DNA of 64,000 nt from Alteriqipengyuania lutimaris (GCF_003363135.1 NZ_QRBB01000002.1:437859-501858); one strand, 5' to 3'. Positions 17,154 through 25,837 are shown, counted from the first letter of the stretch. Translations and numbers: made by a program. Notes: generated from the sequence alone by a model not told the origin.

Positions 17154-18605
17154 TCACCGCCGGATCACGAGGTTTCTGATCTCGGTCATGTCCTCCATCG
17201 CGAAGCGCACGCCCTCGCGCCCGAGGCCGGAGTTCTTGACCCCGCCATAGGGCATGTTGTCGACGCGGTAGCTTGGGATCTCGTTGATGCATATGCCGCC
17301 GTAATCCAGCCGGTCCCACGCATCGAACATCTTGAAAAGGTCGCGCGTGAAGATGCCCGCCTGCAGCCCGAATTCGGAGCGGTTGGTTTCCTCGATCGCC
17401 TCGTCGAAGTTGGAGAACTTCATGAGGACCGCCAGCGGCCCGAACACTTCCTCGTTCACCACCTTGGCATCGCGGTCGACATTTTCGAGCAGGGTTGCAG
17501 GGATCATTCGCCCGTCGCGCGTTCCGCCGCACAGCAGTTTCGCACCATGGTCGAGCGCTTCCTTCGTCCAGGCCTCGACCCGCTCGGCCTCGCCGTCGTC
17601 GATCATCGGGCCGATGAAGGTGTCCTTGTCCTTGGGGTCGCCCGCGACGAGGCTCTGGGCTTCCTCGACCAGCATGTCGCGAAATTCGTCGTAGACGTCT
17701 TCGTGAATGAGGATGCGCTGGACCGAGATGCATGACTGGCCGGATTGGTAGAAGGCGCCCTTGATGACGCGCGGCAGCGCATCCTCGAGGTCCGCATCGC
17801 GATCGATGATGACCGCGGCATTGCCGCCCAGCTCCATCACGACCTTCTTCTTGCCTGCCCTGGCTTTGAGCGCCCAGCCAACTTCGTCCGATCCGGTGAA
17901 GCTGAGCAGCTTGAGCCGCTCGTCGGTGGTGAACAGGTCCGCGCCGTCGCGACTGGCGGGCAGAATCGAGAAGGCGCCCTTCGGCAGGTCAGTCTCGGCC
18001 AGCACCTCGCCGATGATGATCGCGCCCAACGGCGTCTTGCTCGCGGGCTTGAGGATGAAGGGGCAGCCGACCGCGAGTGCGGGTGCGATCTTGTGCGCGG
18101 CGAGGTTGAGGGGGAAGTTGAAAGGAGAGATGAAGCTGCACGGACCGATGGGCACGCGCTTCCAGATCGACTGGTAGCCCTTGGCGCGTTCGGAGATGTC
18201 GAGCGGCAACACCTCGCCGCCCAGCCGCACGCTTTCCTCGGCTGCGATGCGGAAGGTGTCGATCAGGCGCGTGACCTCGCCCTCGCTGTCGCCGATCGGT
18301 TTGCCCGCCTCGACGCACAGCGCGTAGGCAAGCTCGTCGAAGCGTTCCTCGAATCGCTTCACGCAGTGTATCAGCACGTCCTGCCGCTGGTAGCTGGCGA
18401 GCCGCGCCATCGGCTCCGTCGCCTCGACCGTGCCGACGATCGCGTCGTCGATGATCTCTGGCGTGGCGAGCGCGGTGCGGAAGGCGACCTCGCCGGTGTA
18501 CTTGTCCGTCACCTCGAGATCGGTGTTGGGCTGCGCGGCCTCGTTGCGAAGGTAGAGGGGGTAAGTGTCCTTGAGCTCTGGCACGGGGGCAATCTCCTTC
18601 ACCAA
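17154..18605 (-). CDS. NAD(P)-dependent aldehyde dehydrogenase
   Basis: A 483-residue enzyme of the ALDH superfamily. It has the NAD-binding segment ISPFNFPLNLAAHKIAPAL, LKPASKTPLGA, FTGSDEVGW, catalytic Glu in VVMELGGNAAVII, nucleophile Cys in YQSGQSCISVQRILIHE and the late EEVFGPLAVLMKF and PYGGVKNSGLGREG motifs. The order and length are normal. The substrate cannot be assigned; the SFTGS and SCISVQR context is like lactaldehyde and phosphonoacetaldehyde-type dehydrogenases. It follows the TPP enzyme gene by seven bases, so it probably oxidises an aldehyde made or used by that enzyme. Confidence 0.9.
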   Translation of the reverse strand: MVKEIAPVPELKDTYPLYLRNEAAQPNTDLEVTDKYTGEVAFRTALATPEIIDDAIVGTVEATEPMARLASYQRQDVLIHCVKRFEERFDELAYALCVEAGKPIGDSEGEVTRLIDTFRIAAEESVRLGGEVLPLDISERAKGYQSIWKRVPIGPCSFISPFNFPLNLAAHKIAPALAVGCPFILKPASKTPLGAIIIGEVLAETDLPKGAFSILPASRDGADLFTTDERLKLLSFTGSDEVGWALKARAGKKKVVMELGGNAAVIIDRDADLEDALPRVIKGAFYQSGQSCISVQRILIHEDVYDEFRDMLVEEAQSLVAGDPKDKDTFIGPMIDDGEAERVEAWTKEALDHGAKLLCGGTRDGRMIPATLLENVDRDAKVVNEEVFGPLAVLMKFSNFDEAIEETNRSEFGLQAGIFTRDLFKMFDAWDRLDYGGICINEIPSYRVDNMPYGGVKNSGLGREGVRFAMEDMTEIRNLVIRR

Positions 18606-18612
18606 GGCAACC

Positions 18613-20274
18613 TCAAAGCTGCGCGCTGCGTTCCTTGATCTCGTGGTTGAGCAGCGAATCGTTTTGCGAATAGTCGACCGGGCAGTCGATCAGGTGCACC
18701 CCGCCCGCATCGCGGCACTGCGCCAGCAGCTGTTCGAGATGGTCGGCGCTTTCCACGCGGTGGCCATGCGCGCCGAAGCTGCGCGCATAGTTCACGAAAT
18801 CGGGGTTATCGAAGGTGAGGCCATAGTCGGCCAGCCCCATGTTCTTCTGCTTCCAGCGGATCATGCCATAGGCATCGTCGCGCAGGATCAGCACGGTCAG
18901 GTCGACGCCCAGCCGCACCGCCGTTTCCAGCTCCTGCCCGCTCATCATGAAGCCGCCATCGCCGCACACCGCCATCACCTTGCGCTCCGGATGGACCAGC
19001 GCGGTGGCGATCGCGCTCGGCAGCCCTGCGCCCATACTGGCGAGCGCATTGTCGAGCAGGATGGTGTTGGGCAGGTGCGCCATGTAGTTGCGCGCAAACC
19101 ACAGCTTGTAGACCCCGTTGTCGAGGCAGACCACCCCGTCCTTCGGCATCGCCCGGCGGATCGCGCCGACGAGGAAGGGCGTGAAGATCGGGAAACGCCG
19201 GTCCGCCATCAACGCGTCTGAATGCTCGAGCTCCGCCTCGCGGTAGCGCAGCATGCAGCCCGCATCCCAATCGTCCTGGCGGGTGATCGCTTCCTTCATC
19301 TGCCAGATCGCGTTGGCGATATCGCCGATCACCTCGATCTGCGGGAAGTAGACCGGGTCCACCTCCGCCGTGTTGTACGACACGTGGATCACGGTGCGCT
19401 TGTCGTCGCGGTGCATGAAGAAGGGCGGCTTCTCGATCACGTCGTGCCCGATCGAGAGGATGCAGTCCGCTTCCTCGATCGCCCGGTGGACGAAATCGCC
19501 CGAAGACAGCGCAGCGCAGCCGAGGAACAGCGGCCGTTCCTCGTCCAGCACGCCCTTGCCCATCTGGGTGGTGACGAATGGAATGCCCGTCTTGTCGACG
19601 AATTCGCCGAGCATCTTGCTCGCCATGTTGCGGTTCGCGCCCGCGCCGATCACCAGCAGCGGCTTCTTCGCGGCTTCCACCGCCTCGACCGCGATCCGCA
19701 CCGCCTTGGGCTCGGCCGAGGGACGGCGCGCGACCGACGGGGCGAGCGGCGCGCCATGCGTTTCCTCCGCCGCAATATCCTCGGGCAGTTCGAGGTGGGT
19801 CGCGCCGGGCCGCTCTTCCTGCGCCAGCCGCACCGCCTCGCGCACGCGAGCGGGCAGCGTCTCGCCGCTCGCCAGCTGGTGCGCGAACTTGGTGACGGGG
19901 TGCATCATCGCGACCACGTCGAGGATTTGGAAACGGCCCTGCTTGGAATGCTTGATCGGCTTCTGCCCGGTCACGGTCAGCATCGGCATTCCGCCGAGCT
20001 GGGCATAGGCGACCGCAGTCAGCGCATTGGTCGCGCCCGGGCCGAGCGTGGTGAGGCACACCGCCGCCTTGCCGGTCAGCCGGCCATAGGTCGCGGCCAT
20101 GAAGCCCGCGCCCTGTTCGTGCCGGGTGAGCACCAGACGAATGTCGGAGCGCGAGAGCGAATCGAGCAGGTCGAGATTTTCCTCGCCAGGGACGCCGAAG
20201 ACATATTCGATGCCTTCCGCCTCGAGGCACTCGACCATCAGGTCGCTGGTCTTTGTCGCGGGTGCGTCGTTCAT
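18613..20274 (-). CDS. Acetolactate-synthase-like TPP enzyme (large subunit only)
   Basis: A 553-residue thiamine-diphosphate enzyme. The N-terminal PYR domain has the catalytic Glu in RHEQGAGFMAATYGRLTGKA. A central FAD/nucleotide-like domain includes KPLLVIGAGANRNMASKM. The PP domain binds TPP-Mg through VCGDGGFMMSGQELETAV and RDDAYGMIRW. It begins MNDAPATKTSDLMVECLEAE at the ATG 20272-20274. No small regulatory subunit (IlvH) is adjacent, which points to a catabolic AlsS-like carboligase or decarboxylase rather than the biosynthetic IlvB, but benzaldehyde-lyase- or glyoxylate-carboligase-like roles are not excluded. It is the first gene of an operon with the aldehyde dehydrogenase. Confidence 0.85.
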   Translation of the reverse strand: MNDAPATKTSDLMVECLEAEGIEYVFGVPGEENLDLLDSLSRSDIRLVLTRHEQGAGFMAATYGRLTGKAAVCLTTLGPGATNALTAVAYAQLGGMPMLTVTGQKPIKHSKQGRFQILDVVAMMHPVTKFAHQLASGETLPARVREAVRLAQEERPGATHLELPEDIAAEETHGAPLAPSVARRPSAEPKAVRIAVEAVEAAKKPLLVIGAGANRNMASKMLGEFVDKTGIPFVTTQMGKGVLDEERPLFLGCAALSSGDFVHRAIEEADCILSIGHDVIEKPPFFMHRDDKRTVIHVSYNTAEVDPVYFPQIEVIGDIANAIWQMKEAITRQDDWDAGCMLRYREAELEHSDALMADRRFPIFTPFLVGAIRRAMPKDGVVCLDNGVYKLWFARNYMAHLPNTILLDNALASMGAGLPSAIATALVHPERKVMAVCGDGGFMMSGQELETAVRLGVDLTVLILRDDAYGMIRWKQKNMGLADYGLTFDNPDFVNYARSFGAHGHRVESADHLEQLLAQCRDAGGVHLIDCPVDYSQNDSLLNHEIKERSAQL

Positions 20275-20338
20275 CGGTCCCCTCCCATCGTTGGATGCAC
20301 GATCTATACGGGCGGGCGCGCCGATTTGTTTCTCCGCC

Positions 20339-21277
20339 TCAATATCCCAGTGCGGGGTCGAAGCGCGGCTCGACCGGTTCGCCTGCGTGCCAGCTGGCAA
20401 GGTTTGCGATGAAGCGGTCGGCAGAGCGCTGGAACATCTTCGTCTGCGCGCGGCCCGACAAATGCATCGTGATCTGAGCGTTCTCGAGGCTCCACAGCGG
20501 ATGATCCTCGGGCAGCGGCTCCGGGTCGGTCACGTCGAGCAGCGCGGCCTCGATCCGCCTGGCCTGCAACGCCTCGACCAGCGCATCCTGATCGACCACG
20601 TCGCCGCGCGCGATGTTCACCAGCACGGCGTTGGCCTTCATCGCCGCGAGTTCGTCCGCACCGATCATGTGGTGCGTTTCGGGGGTGGAGGGCACCGCGA
20701 GCACGACCCAGTCGAACGCGTCCAGCTTGCCGCGCCACTCGTCGGGCTTCAGCGCGCCGTCCGCGCCCGAGCGGCGCACGGGCACGACCTCCATGTCGAA
20801 GGCTTCGAGCCGGGTCTTCACCAGCTGGCCGATCGCGCCGAGGCCGAGCAGCAGCACCCGCTCGCCCGCAAGCTCTCGCTTGCCCGGGCTGTCCTGCAGC
20901 CACTCGTGCCGGTCCTGCGCGCGGACCACGTCACGGTAGCCCTTGGCGTGTGTCAGCATCAGCATGACGACATATTCGGCGATAGTGATCGCGTTGATGC
21001 CAGCGCCATTGGTGACGATCGTGCCGCGCTCCTCCAGCAGGTCGAGCGGGAGGAAATCGAGCCCGGCATAGATCGAATTGAGCCATTTGAGGTTCGTGGC
21101 CGCGGCCACCACCTCGCACATCGGGCCGGGCTGGTTGAAGTCGAACCAGCCGATCTCCGCACGCGGCGCGAGTTCGATCGCTTCCTCCTTGCTCGCGAAC
21201 CACAGCGGTTCGACCCAGTCAGGCAGCCGCGGCTCGACCAGCGGGCGGATCAGCACAGACAGGACTGCGGTGGTCAA
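20339..21277 (-). CDS. D-2-hydroxyacid dehydrogenase, NAD(P)-dependent
   Basis: A 312-residue enzyme with the Rossmann motif RVLLLGLGAIGQLV and the catalytic set of the family: Arg in VLVNIARGDVVDQDAL, Glu in LLDVTDPEPLPEDHPLW and His in NAQITMHLSG. The shortened N-terminal domain and HLSG (rather than HIG) place it in the GhrA/hydroxypyruvate-reductase-like branch. It would interconvert a 2-keto acid and a D-2-hydroxy acid in the cytosol. It lies 64 bases upstream of the TPP enzyme on the same strand, so the three genes may form one catabolic unit. Confidence 0.9.
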   Translation of the reverse strand: MTTAVLSVLIRPLVEPRLPDWVEPLWFASKEEAIELAPRAEIGWFDFNQPGPMCEVVAAATNLKWLNSIYAGLDFLPLDLLEERGTIVTNGAGINAITIAEYVVMLMLTHAKGYRDVVRAQDRHEWLQDSPGKRELAGERVLLLGLGAIGQLVKTRLEAFDMEVVPVRRSGADGALKPDEWRGKLDAFDWVVLAVPSTPETHHMIGADELAAMKANAVLVNIARGDVVDQDALVEALQARRIEAALLDVTDPEPLPEDHPLWSLENAQITMHLSGRAQTKMFQRSADRFIANLASWHAGEPVEPRFDPALGY

Positions 21278-21302
21278 AGGCTCAACCTCTCTTGTCTCGT
21301 CG

Positions 21303-21321
21303 GCCCGGACTCGATCCGGGC
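21303..21321. repeat. Palindromic repeat, REP-like (first copy)
   Basis: GCCCGGA CTCGA TCCGGGC is an inverted repeat with seven-base arms. It lies 25 bases upstream (minus strand) of the 2-hydroxyacid dehydrogenase start and 42 bases from a second, related palindrome. Such CCCGGAT...ATCCGGG elements are scattered through many alphaproteobacterial genomes between genes. Confidence 0.65.
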
Positions 21322-21362
21322 CTGGGCTTCTCTTTCACGCGGACGGAACAGAAGTGAAGCAC

Positions 21363-21385
21363 CACCCCGGATCAAGTCCGGGGTG
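21363..21385. repeat. Palindromic repeat, REP-like (second copy)
   Basis: CACCCCGGA TCAAG TCCGGGGTG is a 23-base near-perfect palindrome with nine-base arms and a five-base loop. It lies just past the cysS stop codon. The core CCGGA-TC-AAG-TCCGG matches the common alphaproteobacterial intergenic palindrome. It may also help end cysS transcription, but there is no T-run after it. Confidence 0.7.
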
Positions 21386-21396
21386 ACGGTATGGCC

Positions 21397-22839
21397 TCAC
21401 GCAAGCTTCCACTCCCAGCCGAGCGGGTCGCCGTCCATCACCTCGACGCCCTTGGCGGTAAGCTCGTCACGGATCGCGTCGGAGGTGGCAAAGTCCTTCT
21501 CCGCGCGCGCAGCCTTGCGGTCGGCGAGGGCCTGTTCGATTTCGTCTTCGGTGATGACTGCGTCCTTCGGGCGAATGCGCAGGTCTTCGCGGGTGAGAGT
21601 GTCGAGCTTCAAACCCAAGATTTTATCAACCTCTTGCACCGCTTCCCATCTATGACCTTCATGGACAAAATCTCGTTTGAGCCAGTCTTCCAAAAGTGTG
21701 AGCACTTCGGGAGTGTTCAGATCGTTAGAAATTAATCCGCTTAGTCCAGCGAGGTCGGGGCCCTTGTCCTCTGGCAGCATCGCAACTCCCCGGAGCTTCT
21801 CGACCCCTATCACCATCCGCTTGAGCCGCGTCAGCGCCGCACCCAGCCCCTCCCACGAAAACTCCAGCTCGCTGCGGTAGTGCGCCTGCAGGCACATCAT
21901 CCGGTAGGCGAGCGGGTGGTAGCCCTTGTCGATCAGCAGCTGCAGTCTCAGGAACTCGCCCGACGACTTGCTCATCTTGCCCGACCGCTCGACGAGAAAG
22001 TTGTTGTGCATCCAGATCTTGGCGCCCGAATGCGCGGCATCGTCCAGCCCGCCGCAGCCGCAATAGGCCTGGTTCTGCGCGATCTCGTTGGGGTGATGGA
22101 TCTCCCGGTGGTCGATCCCGCCGGTGTGGATGTCGAACGGGAAGCCGAGCAGCTTGCCGCCCATCACGCTGCATTCGAGATGCCAGCCCGGAGCGCCCCG
22201 GCCCCACGGCGAATCCCATTCCATCTGCCGCGTCTCGCCCTCGGGCGTGGTGCGCCAGATCGCAAAGTCGGCGGCGTTGCGTTTGCCCTCGACCGTATCG
22301 ATCCGGCCCTCGCCCTCTTCGGTCACGGCACGCGCCAGACGACCGTAATCCTCCACCGTCGAGACATCGAAATAGAGCCCGCTCTCCAACTGGTAGCAGT
22401 GCTTCGCCTCGATCTTCTTCGCGAAGTCGATCATCTCCTCGATGTAGTCGGTTGCGACCGACCACTGCGCCGGTTGACGTATGTTGAGTGCGTTTATGTC
22501 GTCCTTGAACGCCTTTGTGTAATGCTCGGCGATGTCCCAGATCGACTGCTTCTGCGTGGCCGCCATCTTCTCCAGCTTGTCCTCGCCCGCATCACCGTCG
22601 TCGGTCAGGTGGCCGACATCGGTAATGTTGATGATGTGGGTGAGCTTGTGTCCCGTCCAGCTCAGCGTGCGGCCCAGCACGTCGGCGAAGACATAGGCGC
22701 GCATGTTGCCGATATGCGGGTAGTTATAGACCGTCGGCCCGCAGGTGTAGACGCGCGCCTCGCCCTCGTGGACAGGAACGAAGGGTTCGAGCTGGCGGTT
22801 GAGGCTGTTGAAGAGCTTGAGTTGCGGCGCGTCGGTCAT
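21397..22839 (-). CDS. cysS: Cysteinyl-tRNA synthetase (divergent form)
   Basis: Charges tRNA-Cys. The 480-residue class I synthetase has the ARVYTCGPTVYNYPHIGN start (HIGH box as HIGN, first zinc ligand Cys) and ends the active site with KMSKSSGEFL. The middle region reads FDIHTGGIDHREIHHPNEIA then CGCGGLDDAAHSGAKIWMHN, longer and different from the common HHENEIAQ-x-YWMHN form, so it belongs to a divergent cysS branch. The start is the ATG of MTDAPQLKLF. Positions 21601-21740 inside the gene have about 45% G+C by my count, far below the surroundings, and code a normal protein stretch. This suggests a recombined segment. A palindrome follows the stop. Confidence 0.95.
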   Translation of the reverse strand: MTDAPQLKLFNSLNRQLEPFVPVHEGEARVYTCGPTVYNYPHIGNMRAYVFADVLGRTLSWTGHKLTHIINITDVGHLTDDGDAGEDKLEKMAATQKQSIWDIAEHYTKAFKDDINALNIRQPAQWSVATDYIEEMIDFAKKIEAKHCYQLESGLYFDVSTVEDYGRLARAVTEEGEGRIDTVEGKRNAADFAIWRTTPEGETRQMEWDSPWGRGAPGWHLECSVMGGKLLGFPFDIHTGGIDHREIHHPNEIAQNQAYCGCGGLDDAAHSGAKIWMHNNFLVERSGKMSKSSGEFLRLQLLIDKGYHPLAYRMMCLQAHYRSELEFSWEGLGAALTRLKRMVIGVEKLRGVAMLPEDKGPDLAGLSGLISNDLNTPEVLTLLEDWLKRDFVHEGHRWEAVQEVDKILGLKLDTLTREDLRIRPKDAVITEDEIEQALADRKAARAEKDFATSDAIRDELTAKGVEVMDGDPLGWEWKLA

Positions 22840-22961
22840 GGCGGCGCAGATGCGCCAAGCGGCCTCGCGACGCAACAGGCCAGCGCTACACCCGCCAGAC
22901 GAAAGGCACCGCCATCAGCAAGGATTCCGGAACCGATCCGCTTTCGCGCACGCTCGGCGGC

Positions 22962-23549
22962 GTGGCCATCGCGGGCTGCGCGATCTCGGTCGCGTGCGAC
23001 CTGCTGGGCGCAAGCCTGTCGGACCGGGTGGGGCTGGCGAGCGAGACGATCAGCAACCTTGCCGCGGGCGAGTGGGACATTCTCTCCGACCTCGGCATCT
23101 ATGCCTTCGTCGTCGGGGTGCTCGCGGTGACAATCGGCCTGCTGCGTTGGCGCGTCACCCGGTGGGACTGGCGCCTGGGCGCTGGCCTGCTGGTGCTGCT
23201 CGCCGTCGATTACACGCTGATCGCGGCCTACGAGGCCTATTCGACTGGCGATGGCCCGCAGATCCACTACAAGCTGGTCTATTTCATGGGAGCGGCCTTC
23301 CCGCTCACCGTGCTGCTGACCGCGGGCCAGTTCTGGGAGATCGAGCGACGGCTGGGCATCGCGCTCTACGCCGGCGGCGTGCTGTGGGCGATTGCCGCGC
23401 CCTTCCTGTTCGTGGCGCCCACCGCATGGGACGGCCTCTACGAACGCGCGCTCGCCTTCGGCAAGCTCGGCTGGTTCGTCACCATGGGGGTGATGATCTG
23501 GCGCGATCCCGACATCGTGCGGCGGATACCGAAGGAAGAGCGGAGCTAG
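22962..23549 (+). CDS. Polytopic membrane protein, hypothetical (start uncertain)
   Basis: A protein of ~195 residues with about five or six membrane helices (around 1-20, 42-62, 69-90, 104-122, 130-152, 165-182) ending RRIPKEERS. It has no catalytic motif that I recognise. The annotated start is a GTG at 22962, but it has no ribosome site. The coding frame continues 16 codons upstream to ATC-AGC-AAG-GAT at 22914, which follows AAAGG by seven bases exactly where an ATG is expected. Either a rare ATC start is used or an original ATG was lost. It is divergent from cysS. Confidence 0.65.
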   Translation: MAIAGCAISVACDLLGASLSDRVGLASETISNLAAGEWDILSDLGIYAFVVGVLAVTIGLLRWRVTRWDWRLGAGLLVLLAVDYTLIAAYEAYSTGDGPQIHYKLVYFMGAAFPLTVLLTAGQFWEIERRLGIALYAGGVLWAIAAPFLFVAPTAWDGLYERALAFGKLGWFVTMGVMIWRDPDIVRRIPKEERS

Positions 23550-23558
23550 GCCCAGGCG

Positions 23559-23987
23559 CTAGAGCCCCTCGCAGTAGTCCGGGTTTCGCGAAATATCGCC
23601 GAATTCGCAGCCGCGCTTCAGCTCCTCGCGGATGCGCTCGCACGAATTCTGGATATTGCACGGCGGCCGGGTGGCGGGGGACATTGTATAGCATTGCTCC
23701 GACAGCGCTTCCGCCTCTTCGCGCCCCAGTTCGGCAAGGCATGATCCTTCGGTCGCCTGCGCTCGGCTGTTGTCGAGCGGAGGGCGACTATTGGCATATT
23801 CGGCGTCGGGAGGGGTGGGCGAAGAGGGCACGTCGTTTGCGGCTGTATCGGGTGTCTGCGTCGGCGCAGGCTGCTCAATAGCGGTATCGCCGCTGGTGTC
23901 GGATTCGGCAGGCTCAGCGTCCTGCCCGTTGCAGGCCGCAAGCAGCAGCGCTGCCATCGAAACCGTCGTCCATTGCAATTTGCGCAT
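23559..23987 (-). CDS. Cys-rich lipoprotein, hypothetical
   Basis: A 142-residue lipoprotein: the signal is MRKLQWTTVSMAALLLAACN with lipidated Cys19. A long acidic Thr/Pro/Asp-rich linker (20-75) precedes a compact C-terminal half with six cysteines (GSCLAELG, SEQCYTM, PPCNIQNSCERI, RGCEFG, YCEGL). The paired Cys suggest a small disulfide-bonded domain in the periplasm. The ATG at 23985-23987 is preferred over an earlier in-frame start because the signal begins there. It is convergent with the membrane protein gene, nine bases apart. Confidence 0.72.
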   Translation of the reverse strand: MRKLQWTTVSMAALLLAACNGQDAEPAESDTSGDTAIEQPAPTQTPDTAANDVPSSPTPPDAEYANSRPPLDNSRAQATEGSCLAELGREEAEALSEQCYTMSPATRPPCNIQNSCERIREELKRGCEFGDISRNPDYCEGL

Positions 23988-24046
23988 GTCCGCTCCTTTT
24001 CTTCGAGGAGTAGCGCGCCAAAGGCACACACGGTTCCGCGACAGAA

Positions 24047-24724
24047 CTATCTCCAGCCGTCAAAACGCACGTGCTCTTCCAGTGGCACGCGGTTGCGCTC
24101 GAAGTCGTTTACCGGCGCGTCCGGGTCGCGATAGCCGATACCCATACCGCAGAAAAACATGTGCGTGTCCTGGCTCACTCCGATGTGCTCCATGATCGGA
24201 TCGGCGTAGTAGGCGAGGAATTCCTGCGGGCAGGAATCGAGCCCCTCCTCGCGCAGCAGCAGCATGATGGTCTGGAGCCACATGCCCGTGTCGGACCACT
24301 GCGCTTCCTTCACGATCCGCGGGAAGTAGCACAGCAGCAGAACGGGCGCGCCGAAGCTGGTGAGGTTGCGGCCCATCGCGGCGGCGCGGCCCGCCTTGTC
24401 CTCGCGCTCGATGCCCAGCGATTCGAACATCGAGGCGCCGAGTTCGTAGAGCCGCGCCTTGTACTTATCGTCCTGCTTGGGTCCGTCCCAGTCGTATTCG
24501 GGCTGCTGCATGGGCGTGCCGGCCAGCCTGTCGCGCAGCGCCGCGAGCGGCTCGCCGGTCAGGATCGTCGCTTCCCACGGCTGGTAATTGCAGCCCGAGG
24601 GCGCCCAGCGCGCTGTGTCCATCACGCGGCGGATGGTTTCCAGCGGCACGGGCGTATCGAGAAATTCGCGCACGGAGCGGCGGGTGCGGACAGCTTGCGA
24701 GACGGACCTTGATTGACTGCTCAT
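24047..24724 (-). CDS. Nitroreductase-family FMN oxidoreductase
   Basis: A 225-residue flavoprotein with the FMN-binding start VRTRRSVREFLDTPVPLETI and ARWAPSGCNYQPWEATILTG, and the C-terminal DSCPQEFLAYYADPIMEHIG and FFCGMGIGYRDPDAPVNDF. This is the pattern of the NfnB/NfsA-like group that reduces nitro groups or quinones with NAD(P)H. The substrate is unknown. It is monocistronic, with hypothetical lipoprotein genes on both sides. Confidence 0.92.
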   Translation of the reverse strand: MSSQSRSVSQAVRTRRSVREFLDTPVPLETIRRVMDTARWAPSGCNYQPWEATILTGEPLAALRDRLAGTPMQQPEYDWDGPKQDDKYKARLYELGASMFESLGIEREDKAGRAAAMGRNLTSFGAPVLLLCYFPRIVKEAQWSDTGMWLQTIMLLLREEGLDSCPQEFLAYYADPIMEHIGVSQDTHMFFCGMGIGYRDPDAPVNDFERNRVPLEEHVRFDGWR

Positions 24725-24802
24725 GCGAAAGAGCTACCGACCGGCGCGCGCCGCGACAAGGATGGCAGCGCTTCGAATCATTCGAATATCGGCCATTCCA
24801 TC

Positions 24803-25837
24803 TCAGTATCGCTTCCCCACGGCGCGGGCGGCGAGCACCCCGGTAGCGTGAGATTCTCCCTTCCGAAGCGTGAATGCGAAACCCAATTCGCGTCCCTGCG
24901 GCCCATTGAGCGATCCTGCGATCGGGCCACCCCGGCCATCCGTGCTACGGACCGTCCCTTCCAGCATCGGCCCGCCATCGACCAATTTCGCGTCGACATC
25001 GAAGGTTATGTCGGTTGGCGTTTCGTCGGCGAGTACCTGAGACTGCATCGTGATAGTTCCGGTGAGCGTTCCGCTTTCGAAATCGAAGACCAACGTGCTG
25101 AATTCAGCATCGTTGATATCGTCTGAGTCCCGTCTCTCGCGATATGTCACCATCCGGTTGCCGAGCGCAGTATCCACGACGTCCATCGCAGCCCAAGCCT
25201 GGTGCCTCAGGCGGCCGCTCGTCGCCATGTCTTCCTGAAGGGTCGGCGTTCCGGTTATGAAACGGGCGTGGCGGTATTGCCTCTCCCCCCGGCGCGGAAC
25301 CGCCTCTTCCGTATAGAAGATCGCAAGGGTATGTACCTGATCGAGGCCGGAACCCGGCCTGTCCTGCCACGCTCTGAAGGCATACGCGTGCCGGCGTTCC
25401 ATTCCGTTTTCGCGGCGATAGTTCAGCTGGTATTCGTCGCGCTGCAGCAAGTCGCTTGCGGAGAAATCCGAATAGGTGTCGAAACCGGCCGCCAGTGAAA
25501 AGGTGCCAGCCTCTGCACGATAGCGGGCGTATCTACGCCCGAGCACCAGGTCGTTGTCGTACAGATAGGATTCGATGAAGGTGTTGGTCGTGCCGTCCGC
25601 CGACTTCAGATGAGCGATCTCGGCGCCGAAAAGCTCGTAGCTGAAATCCCGCGCCGGATCATAGGCGGTCTGGTAGTCGAATGTAGGGGTGGGGGTCGGG
25701 GTGGGCACCGGCGTGGGAGTGGGAGTGGGAGTTCCGGAGATCGGCGGCACGCCCGATCCCGATGAGCTACCGCCGTCTGCACCGCATCCCGCGAGCGCGA
25801 GGCAAGCAAGAGCCACCGCCGCCAAACCGTTCTTCAT
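24803..25837 (-). CDS. TbpB-like beta-barrel lipoprotein with a Pro-Thr repeat linker
   Basis: A 344-residue surface or periplasmic lipoprotein. The signal ends CLALAGC (Cys18 lipidated), then a Ser/Gly stretch and an exact Pro-Thr repeat (PTPTPTPVPTPTPTPTF, residues ~36-53) act as a flexible stalk. The C-terminus IAGSLNGPQGRELGFAFTLR and GVLAAR fits the transferrin-binding-protein-like beta-barrel family, where G-x-F-x-GP-x-G-E is the hallmark. No TonB receptor gene is adjacent. The stalk is coded by a six-base repeat (25685-25733), a possible site of length variation. Confidence 0.75.
   Translation of the reverse strand: MKNGLAAVALACLALAGCGADGGSSSGSGVPPISGTPTPTPTPVPTPTPTPTFDYQTAYDPARDFSYELFGAEIAHLKSADGTTNTFIESYLYDNDLVLGRRYARYRAEAGTFSLAAGFDTYSDFSASDLLQRDEYQLNYRRENGMERRHAYAFRAWQDRPGSGLDQVHTLAIFYTEEAVPRRGERQYRHARFITGTPTLQEDMATSGRLRHQAWAAMDVVDTALGNRMVTYRERRDSDDINDAEFSTLVFDFESGTLTGTITMQSQVLADETPTDITFDVDAKLVDGGPMLEGTVRSTDGRGGPIAGSLNGPQGRELGFAFTLRKGESHATGVLAARAVGKRY

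Noticed and set aside
21303..21385. CRISPR-like or transposon ends
   Set aside because: The two palindromes are only related, not identical, and there is no third copy or spacer pattern. They fit scattered REP-like elements.
23618..24031. Second frame overlapping the Cys-rich lipoprotein gene
   Set aside because: No signal peptide and Arg/Pro-rich content. The lipoprotein frame has a clear lipobox.
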